A DNA stretch of 13,096 nucleotides, taken from JBJXDT01 sp046153505 (GTDB lineage Bacteria; Pseudomonadota; Gammaproteobacteria; Burkholderiales; Methylophilaceae). Under the pieces are notes generated by a model. The model saw only the letters and a list, made by a program, of their open reading frames with translations. It did no database searches and was not told where the DNA came from. Location: positions 1-13,096 of the forward strand of contig JBJXDT010000125.1 of NCBI GenBank assembly GCA_046153505.1. The letters are read 5' to 3'. The position numbers and the translations under genes are program-made. Shown here one piece after another: positions 6,067 through 11,248 of this stretch. Position 1 is the first letter of the stretch; each line of letters begins with the position of its first letter.

Positions 6067-6261
6067 ATGAAGTGGACCGACACACAAACCATTGCCGAGG
6101 CACTCTATGACGCGCATCCCGATATTAACCCTAGTACCATCCGCTTTACAGATTTAATGGCTTGGGTGATGGCGTTGGATGGCTTTGATGATGATGTAAA
6201 ACATTGTGGCGAAAAGATTTTAGAGGCGATTCAGTTAGCCTGGATTGACGAAGCCGCATAA
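6067..6261 (+). CDS. iscX: Fe-S cluster assembly protein IscX
   Basis: A small acidic cytosolic protein (64 aa; E. coli IscX is 66) that binds IscS and iron and tunes Fe-S cluster assembly. It matches E. coli IscX along its length: KWTD at 2-5, EALYDAHPDI at 11-20, IRFTDL at 25-30, GFDDD at 39-43, and the EKILEAI..AW.DEA ending. These cover the acidic patch and IscS-binding helix. The ATG at 6067 is chosen because it gives the family start; a TTG five codons upstream is also open. There is no recognisable SD. It normally closes the isc operon after fdx, but no isc gene is present here. Its TAA shares one base with the next ATG (TAATG), so the membrane protein downstream is translationally coupled. 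Confidence 0.93.
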   Translation: MKWTDTQTIAEALYDAHPDINPSTIRFTDLMAWVMALDGFDDDVKHCGEKILEAIQLAWIDEAA

Positions 6262-6653
6262 TGACAGGTGAATACGCGTTAGCCAATACTGCATTTATGC
6301 CGCTATTTTGGCTATTTATTAAGCATTTTATTTGTGATTTCCCATTACAAGCAAACCCTTGGATGTACCGTAATAAGGGCACATACGGGCATTTTGGTGG
6401 CATCACACACTCCGCATTGCATGGCGCGGGCACATTCCTAGTGCTGGTAGCATTTATTGGCAGCGCAGCCATTCATTTAGCGTTGATTGATGCTGTTGTG
6501 CATTATCACATCGACTGGGCAAAGATGAACTTCTCTAGTCGTCACGATTTGCAGCCCAACAACAGCGAATGGTTCTGGATTTTGCTAGGCTTTGACCAGC
6601 TACTCCATCATTTAACTTATTTCGCCATCGTTTATTACACATTTATTTTGTAA
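6261..6653 (+). CDS. DUF3307-type integral membrane protein
   Basis: A 130-aa hydrophobic protein of unknown function. It has about four membrane segments (roughly 10-28, 48-68, 66-84 and 106-128) and a pattern of conserved polar residues typical of DUF3307: His22 and Asp26 in KHFICDFPLQ, His50 and His54 in HSALHG, Asp77, His81, His83 and Asp85 in DAVVHYHIDWAKM, and Asp112, Gln113 and His116 in FDQLLHHLTY. The many His/Asp residues within or beside the membrane could form a metal or catalytic site, but no activity is known to me. It overlaps iscX by one base and is followed 3 nt later by the phosphohexomutase. The family call is fairly firm; the function is unknown. Confidence 0.82.
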   Translation: MTGEYALANTAFMPLFWLFIKHFICDFPLQANPWMYRNKGTYGHFGGITHSALHGAGTFLVLVAFIGSAAIHLALIDAVVHYHIDWAKMNFSSRHDLQPNNSEWFWILLGFDQLLHHLTYFAIVYYTFIL

Positions 6654-6656
6654 CTT

Positions 6657-8072
6657 ATGCCGCCAATGAAATTGCCCACCGAAATATTTAAAGCCTACGA
6701 TATTCGTGGCATTGTTGGCAATACCCTTACACCAGATATCGTTGGAGCCATTGGGCACGCGCTTGGTAGCGAGGCCAGATTGCGCCAACAAAGAGAAATA
6801 TGCATCGGCTACGATGGTCGCTTATCTGGGCCAGAGCTGTCTTCCGCCCTATCCAGAGGCATTTGTAAGGCAGGTGTTGACGTTATCCACTTAGGAATGG
6901 TCGCCACGCCAATGGTCTACTTTGCTGCGGTACATTTAAAAACAAATTGTGGCGTCATGGTGACCGGCAGCCATAACCCGCCCGATTATAACGGCCTGAA
7001 AATGGTAATTGCCGGTGAAACGCTCTCAAATGACAGTATTCAGGATTTGCGTAAACGTATCGAAGAAAACAATTTCACGTTTGGCGAAGGTCATGAGCGT
7101 AAATACGACATCGCCGCCGATTATATTAATACGATTAAGGCTGACATCAATTTAGCGCGTCCTTTGCAAATTGCTGTGGATTGCGGCAACGGCGTTGCAG
7201 GGGCGTTTGCCAAAACTTTGTATAACGCCATCGGCTGTCGTGTCGATGAGCTCTTTTGCGAAGTGGATGGCCACTTTCCCAACCATCACCCTGACCCATC
7301 CGTACCTGAAAACTTAACCGATTTGATTGCCGTACTTAAAACCACACGCGCCGAGCTGGGCTTGGCGTTTGACGGGGACGGCGACCGCCTTGGCGTCGTG
7401 ACTAAAGAAGGCAAAATCATCTACCCTGATCGCCAATTATTGTTATTTGCTGAATATGTGCTCAAGCAAAATATAGGTTCGACCATCATTTACGATGTGA
7501 AATCTACTCGCCACTTAAACCGCTGGATAAAGTCACATGGCGGTATTCCATTGATGTGGAAAACTGGCCACTCGCTAGTAAAAGCTAAAATCAAAGAAAC
7601 GCGTGCTGCATTGGCGGGGGAAATGAGCGGCCACATATTCTTTAATGATAAAAACAAACAAGGCAAAAAGCGTTGGTATGGCTTTGACGATGGCTTATAC
7701 TCGGGAGCGCGCTTACTGGAAATACTAAGCCATTTTCCTAATGTTTCAGAAGTTTTAAACAATTTGCCAGATAGCGTGAGTACGCCAGAGCAGCACATTC
7801 ACATGAACGAAGGTGAGCCACACAAACTAATCAGCCACCTTCAGCATCATCCACAACTTTCAGCTGGGTTTGCAGGCGCCACTGAAATCATTACCATTGA
7901 TGGCTTACGCGTCGAATACCCTGATGGTTTTGGGCTCATGCGCGCATCCAACACTACGCCTGTCATCGTCTTGCGGTTTGAAGCAGATAACGATGTGGCG
8001 CTTAAGCGCATCCAGCAAACATTTCGCGCTGTTATTCTTTCTGCAGTGCCACACGTACAATTACCTTTTTAG
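6657..8072 (+). CDS. algC: Phosphomannomutase/phosphoglucomutase (AlgC type)
   Basis: Alpha-D-phosphohexomutase that interconverts mannose-6-P/mannose-1-P and glucose-6-P/glucose-1-P, feeding GDP-mannose and other nucleotide sugars for LPS and exopolysaccharide. It has 471 aa, close to P. aeruginosa AlgC, with the same four-domain layout. Features are YDIRG at 14-18, phosphoserine Ser105 in TGSHNPPDYNG, the magnesium loop Asp239/Asp241/Asp243 with Arg244, sugar-binding GEMSGH at 321-326, and the phosphate-binding RASNTTP at 429-435. An insert of about 8 mostly polar residues (near 330-338) between GHIFF and RWYGFDDG is absent from the AlgC I remember. The start is ATG at 6657; a second in-frame ATG (6666) is equally possible and neither has a good SD. 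The gene lies 3 nt after the DUF3307 stop, suggesting one transcript. Confidence 0.95.
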   Translation: MPPMKLPTEIFKAYDIRGIVGNTLTPDIVGAIGHALGSEARLRQQREICIGYDGRLSGPELSSALSRGICKAGVDVIHLGMVATPMVYFAAVHLKTNCGVMVTGSHNPPDYNGLKMVIAGETLSNDSIQDLRKRIEENNFTFGEGHERKYDIAADYINTIKADINLARPLQIAVDCGNGVAGAFAKTLYNAIGCRVDELFCEVDGHFPNHHPDPSVPENLTDLIAVLKTTRAELGLAFDGDGDRLGVVTKEGKIIYPDRQLLLFAEYVLKQNIGSTIIYDVKSTRHLNRWIKSHGGIPLMWKTGHSLVKAKIKETRAALAGEMSGHIFFNDKNKQGKKRWYGFDDGLYSGARLLEILSHFPNVSEVLNNLPDSVSTPEQHIHMNEGEPHKLISHLQHHPQLSAGFAGATEIITIDGLRVEYPDGFGLMRASNTTPVIVLRFEADNDVALKRIQQTFRAVILSAVPHVQLPF

Positions 8073-8096
8073 GCAATTAATTGTCAAAACTAGTTA

Positions 8097-8573
8097 ATGT
8101 CAAAACATAGTCTGCTTATCGCTTTCTTCTGGTTATGTTTAGCTGGCCTTATTTACTATCTTGCAGATGGCATTCAAAATCCCAACAAACTTGAAACTTT
8201 AGGCACGGAAAGTTCAGTCGTGCTGAAACGCAGCCTAGATGGGCATTATCGCTCTGAGGCATTGATTAACGGTGCTAAGTTAGATGTACTTGTTGACACT
8301 GGCGCAACAGGTGTCACTATTTCACAAGCGGTCGCTGACAAGCTCAATTTAAAAAGTAATGACGCAATTCGTACCAACACTGCAAACGGCGATAGTGTTG
8401 GCTATATGGTCAGGCTAGACTCTATTGAACTTGGTGGCGTTAGGGCAAAAAATGTCTCTGCGATGATTGCGCCAGGGCTAGAAGGTGACGTGCTTCTTGG
8501 CATGAGCTTCTTAAGTAGAATGGATGTGCGTTTATATAAAGGCGAAATGACCATCAAACAAGTTTCAGATTAA
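8097..8573 (+). CDS. Membrane-anchored retropepsin-like aspartic protease
   Basis: A 158-aa protein with a short cytosolic N-terminus, one membrane anchor (about 5-23) and a periplasmic retroviral-type aspartyl protease domain (about 45-155). The active-site motif is VLVDTGATGVTIS with Asp67-Thr-Gly. The flap-like segment is near 95-103 (TANGDSVGY), and the second family motif is VLLGMSFLSRMDV at 132-144. It fits the bacterial clan AA family (TIGR02281 type), which should act as a homodimer. Substrates are unknown. It starts with ATG 24 nt after algC with no clear SD; a 9-bp direct repeat (TGTCAAAAC at 8082 and 8098) surrounds the start. It may be co-transcribed with algC. Family is confident; biological role is not. 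Confidence 0.88.
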   Translation: MSKHSLLIAFFWLCLAGLIYYLADGIQNPNKLETLGTESSVVLKRSLDGHYRSEALINGAKLDVLVDTGATGVTISQAVADKLNLKSNDAIRTNTANGDSVGYMVRLDSIELGGVRAKNVSAMIAPGLEGDVLLGMSFLSRMDVRLYKGEMTIKQVSD

Positions 8574-8653
8574 TAATTAATATTCAAATAGTTACATTCA
8601 ATTCAATCTTAATGTTAAAAAATAATTGTAAGTAAATCACACCTAGCTTTGAC

Positions 8654-8719
8654 TAAGGTTCAGCTAGCAACTTTATCAATACATGTAAGGTTCAGCTAGC
8701 AACTTTATCAATACATGTA
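8654..8719. repeat. Exact tandem duplication of a 32-bp unit
   Basis: Two identical adjacent copies (8654-8685 and 8686-8717) plus 2 bp of a third. The unit starts TAAGGTTCAGCTAGC and ends ATCAATACATG, and includes the palindromes GCTAGC and, at the copy boundary, ACATGT. It lies between the protease gene and the EF-hand gene, 32 bp before the latter's SD, so it is in its promoter or leader. No mismatch exists between the copies, which points to a recent duplication. A duplicated operator is one possibility. No clear -35/-10 pair was recognised. Confidence 0.9.
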
Positions 8720-8749
8720 TTGTTTAATTCACAAATTTTTTTAATGCTT

Positions 8750-8754
8750 AGGAG
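8750..8754 (+). promoter_or_regulatory. Strong ribosome binding site of the EF-hand gene
   Basis: AGGAG, 7 nt before the ATG at 8762, is the best Shine-Dalgarno sequence in this window, where most genes have weak ones. It decides the start in favour of 8762 over a TTG at 8720 and suggests high expression. Confidence 0.85.
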
Positions 8755-8761
8755 ATACCTC

Positions 8762-9244
8762 ATGAACGTAACAACTAAAAAAGTAGTTTTAATCGCAGCA
8801 ACTTTACTCTCAACCGCTGTTTTTTCTGCAAGCGCCTCAGCCGATGTAATGCTTGGCACAGGTGGCTACAACCGTGAAATGCACAAAATGGAAATGATGA
8901 AAATGCTGGACGCCGATGGCAATCACATGGTGACTAGCGCTGAATTTGATGCTTATTATGGCAGCCTTTTTGATGAACTAGACACTGATAAAGATGGCTC
9001 AATTGATGCCAAAGAGTGGGTAGGCGATAAAGCAAGCAACAAGCTAGATATTGCAACAGGTGGTTATAGCCGTCAATTGCGCACCATGAAAATGATGGGC
9101 ATGATGGACGCTGATGGAGACCATAAAGTAACAAAAGATGAGTTTATCGGCCATCATAAAAAGATATTTGAAGTGATGGACAAAGATGGTAGTGGCGACC
9201 TTAATCCACAAGAATGGTTAGCAAGAGCCACAGGTAAGAAATAA
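8762..9244 (+). CDS. Secreted four-EF-hand metal-binding protein
   Basis: A 160-aa exported protein. A signal peptide covers residues 1-27 (basic MNVTTKK, hydrophobic core, cleavage after ASA), leaving about 133 mature residues. Four canonical 12-residue EF loops are at 50-61, 74-85, 116-127 and 140-151, each with Asp at positions 1 and 3 and Glu at 12, so calcium or a similar ion should bind. The protein is an internal duplication: TGGYNREMHKMEMMKMLDAD and TGGYSRQLRTMKMMGMMDAD start equivalent halves 66 residues apart. Loops within a half are separated by 12 residues. Met-rich helices precede loops 1 and 3. The role could be periplasmic calcium buffering; lanthanide binding is an open idea for a methylotroph. 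It has its own strong SD and terminator, so it is probably monocistronic. Confidence 0.9.
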   Translation: MNVTTKKVVLIAATLLSTAVFSASASADVMLGTGGYNREMHKMEMMKMLDADGNHMVTSAEFDAYYGSLFDELDTDKDGSIDAKEWVGDKASNKLDIATGGYSRQLRTMKMMGMMDADGDHKVTKDEFIGHHKKIFEVMDKDGSGDLNPQEWLARATGKK

Positions 9245-9254
9245 GTAGTTTGAA

Positions 9255-9288
9255 AATAAAGCCAGCTATGCTGGCTTTATTATTTGTA
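9255..9288 (+). terminator. Intrinsic terminator after the EF-hand gene
   Basis: A perfect 12-bp stem, AATAAAGCCAGC (9255-9266) with GCTGGCTTTATT (9270-9281), a 3-nt TAT loop, and a T-rich tail. It lies 11 nt after the EF-hand stop. The symmetric A/T flanks would let it work in both directions, though no minus-strand gene needs it here. Confidence 0.88.
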
Positions 9289-9294
9289 GCACAC

Positions 9295-9323
9295 TTGATG
9301 CTTAGCCAGAAATTGCATATCAT
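9295..9323 (+). promoter_or_regulatory. Candidate promoter of the SMR/GNAT operon
   Basis: TTGATG (9295-9300, 4/6) and TATCAT (9318-9323, 5/6) are 17 bp apart, directly after the terminator. The predicted start near 9330 would leave only about 14 nt before the TTG start at 9344. Position and spacing support it; no experimental signal is visible. Confidence 0.45.
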
Positions 9324-9343
9324 GTGGCACCTCAACCGCAAGC

Positions 9344-9709
9344 TTGCTCCTATTGTCGAATCTCGCCCTTTTCATCTGGATTATCAACGTCACGCTAGAC
9401 ACCGTCGGGCATATAGCCCTCAAGCGCGCGGCTATTCTAGATGCTGAAACTGAACTCGCTCGTTGGAAAGCCATGCTTTCTTCGATTCCTTTGTGGGTAG
9501 GCATTATTTGTTTTTGTCTGGAATTCATCGTTTGGTTAGCCTTTTTATCTGTGCTCACACTCTCACAAGGCGTTTTACTTGGCGCTATCAATATGGTCAC
9601 GATAGTCATTGCAGGGCGTTTTATCTTTAAAGAACATTTAGATCGCAACCGTCTTGTCGGCATATCACTGATAACGTTAGGCGTCATACTGGTTGGCGTT
9701 TTCGCATGA
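9344..9709 (+). CDS. SMR/DMT-type small membrane transporter subunit 1
   Basis: A 121-aa four-helix membrane protein of the drug/metabolite transporter superfamily, small multidrug resistance/ArnE-like size. Helices are about 4-25, 48-72, 75-96 and 103-120. Asp19 in TM1, eight residues before Lys27, sits where EmrE has Glu14 (eight before Lys22). The TM3-TM4 region, with the FIFKEHLDRNRLVGISLITLG pattern, is the usual SMR/EamA signature. The start TTG at 9344 is the only usable codon I find: the frame opens at 9299 and has no ATG or GTG in phase. No SD is seen. The gene overlaps the second subunit by ATGA, which argues for a heterodimer. The substrate is unknown; a lipid-linked or amphipathic amine compound is plausible. 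Confidence 0.82.
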   Translation: MLLLSNLALFIWIINVTLDTVGHIALKRAAILDAETELARWKAMLSSIPLWVGIICFCLEFIVWLAFLSVLTLSQGVLLGAINMVTIVIAGRFIFKEHLDRNRLVGISLITLGVILVGVFA

Positions 9710-10098
9710 AAAAATCTACTTTTTACATTATCGGATTTAGCTTGCTGATGCTATTTGATACGCTGACGCAAATCTCATTCAAAATGGCCTCAAATCATGC
9801 AGGCGCATTTGTGTTAAGTTGGGATTGGCTTATTACTGTATTTAGCCACCCATGGGTATATGGCGCAGTATTCGGCTATTTTGGCGCTTTTGTGGCATGG
9901 ATGACCCTATTAAAACACGCGCCTGTCGGTCCAGCCTATGCGGCATCGCACTTAGAAATTGTTGTTGTCGTTATACTTTCTGCAATTCTATTTGGCGATA
10001 AGCTTAATCCCATGCAGATTGTTGGCACGTCCTTTATCGTTTTGGGTATTGTATTTTTGAGTTTGGGTGAATCTTCTGCGGATGCCAAGCATGATTAA
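9706..10098 (+). CDS. SMR/DMT-type small membrane transporter subunit 2
   Basis: A 130-aa four-helix partner of the preceding protein. Helices are about 5-27, 49-70, 74-97 and 103-121, followed by a short polar tail. Asp18, eight residues before Lys26, aligns with EmrE Glu14. The third helix follows APVGPAYAASHLEIVVVV, like the APxGxAYAxW motif of SMR proteins, with Ser-His in place of the Trp. FGDKLNPMQIVG...LGI is the family C-terminal pattern. The ATG lies inside the stop of subunit 1 (4-bp overlap), and its own end overlaps the acyltransferase gene by 8 bp, so all three are co-translated. Paired SMR genes usually make obligate heterodimers such as ArnE/ArnF. The substrate is not identifiable from sequence. 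Confidence 0.84.
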   Translation: MKKSTFYIIGFSLLMLFDTLTQISFKMASNHAGAFVLSWDWLITVFSHPWVYGAVFGYFGAFVAWMTLLKHAPVGPAYAASHLEIVVVVILSAILFGDKLNPMQIVGTSFIVLGIVFLSLGESSADAKHD

Positions 10099-11242
10099 AG
10101 TGACTTGGGTAAGCAGTGCAGCAGATATTTCTGATGCATTATGGGACGTCTGTTTTCAAGCGCCTTTTGAAGGGCAATGGTGGTATGTAGCCCTTGAACA
10201 GGCTAAATTAGAAGACCAATTTACGTTTTTATACGGCATTGTTTACGAACATGAAAAACCAGTCGCAATCGCGCCAGCGTTTGTCATGAACGTACCCATT
10301 CGGCTAGTCATGCCGCCAGCTATTTTGCCGATTGTGAACGTGTTAGGCAAAATAATGCCTTGGTTATTGTATCAACGTACCTTTTTCATCGGCTCACCTT
10401 GTAGCGACGAAGGCCGTGTGGGCATGGTAAACCAAGAAAATGTACTAGAACGTTTAGGCGCAATCAACCACGCCATGCAAGCACAAGCGGATGCCATGCA
10501 AGCCCCCATGCGTGTTTGGAAGGATTTTTCAAATCAACATAAAACCGCTTTAACACGTTTATTAAAACCAGAAGGGTTATTTCAACTGGTGAGTTTTCCT
10601 GGCACAGAAGCCAAGCTGACAGGCACGAGCAAAAGTGACTTTATGGCATCGCTTAAAGGCGAATACCGCAGCAATTTAAAAAGAAAATTGAAACAAACTC
10701 AGAATGCGAAATTAAGCACATCGATTGTGCAGCAGCCAGACACTTTCGAGATGGACGAGCTATTTGCACTTTTTTGGCAAACTTACGAAAAAGGCGATAC
10801 CAAGTTTGAGCGCTTAAATCGCAAGTTTTTCGATTTAATTTCATCGCATAAGCATGTGTTTTACGTAATTCTACGTGAGCCAACTACACAAAAAATCGTC
10901 GCTTTTATGCTTTGCTTTAAATTGGGTAGCCACGTCATTAATAAATTTATCGGCATTGATTATGCGCGACCAAAAGAATGGTTTCTATACTTTGCACTAT
11001 GGGAAGCCGCAGTAGAGTGGGCTTACAGCGTTGGTGCAAATGCAATTCAAAGTGGTCAAACGGGTTATATCGCAAAAATTCGACTCGGTCATGATATGGT
11101 GAATTTAACTAATTATTGCAAACACAAAAATCCTTTAGTGCATTTTATATTCGCAACAGTGGCAAAAACCGTGAATTGGCAAACGCTCGACGAAGGATTG
11201 GCGCTTTATGTTAAAACACATCCCGAAATAAAGTCCGAGTAA
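10091..11242 (+). CDS. FemAB/BioF2-like GNAT acyltransferase
   Basis: A 383-aa soluble protein with a double-GNAT look. An N-terminal half (about 1-165) includes WWYVALEQA and a hydrophobic stretch (70-100) that may touch membrane. The C-terminal acyltransferase half (about 170-345) has LKGEYRSNLKRKLKQ at 188-202, ALFWQTYEKGDTKFERLNRKFF near 226-247 and the core strand-helix block VAFMLCFKLGSHVINKFIGID. Late residues GQTGYIAKIRLGHDMVNLT resemble predicted N-acyltransferases of the COG3146/FemAB group. Known relatives add aminoacyl or acyl groups to peptidoglycan precursors, polysaccharides or lipids. The start chosen is ATG 10091, with GGA 8 nt upstream; in-frame TTG 10067 and ATG 10082 are alternatives. 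It ends 6 bp from the convergent pgm. Fold call good, substrate unknown. Confidence 0.78.
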   Translation: MIKVTWVSSAADISDALWDVCFQAPFEGQWWYVALEQAKLEDQFTFLYGIVYEHEKPVAIAPAFVMNVPIRLVMPPAILPIVNVLGKIMPWLLYQRTFFIGSPCSDEGRVGMVNQENVLERLGAINHAMQAQADAMQAPMRVWKDFSNQHKTALTRLLKPEGLFQLVSFPGTEAKLTGTSKSDFMASLKGEYRSNLKRKLKQTQNAKLSTSIVQQPDTFEMDELFALFWQTYEKGDTKFERLNRKFFDLISSHKHVFYVILREPTTQKIVAFMLCFKLGSHVINKFIGIDYARPKEWFLYFALWEAAVEWAYSVGANAIQSGQTGYIAKIRLGHDMVNLTNYCKHKNPLVHFIFATVAKTVNWQTLDEGLALYVKTHPEIKSE

Positions 11243-11248
11243 GCAACA

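Noticed and set aside
8082..8106. A 9-bp direct repeat TGTCAAAAC at 8082 and 8098 around the protease start.
   Set aside because: Short and A-rich enough to occur by chance; no insertion-sequence remnant or partner site seen.
8762..9244. Calling the EF-hand protein a true lanmodulin.
   Set aside because: The loops lack Pro at position 2 and three lack Asp at position 9, so only a loose resemblance can be claimed.
9325..9340. A second sigma-54-like site: TGGCAC with GG-N10-GC spacing.
   Set aside because: The -12 half is CCGC instead of TTGC, and the predicted start would fall inside the SMR coding region.
9250..9447. A 65-codon plus-strand frame starting with TTG.
   Set aside because: It runs through the terminator hairpin and overlaps the SMR gene in another frame; the product has no family look after residue 30.
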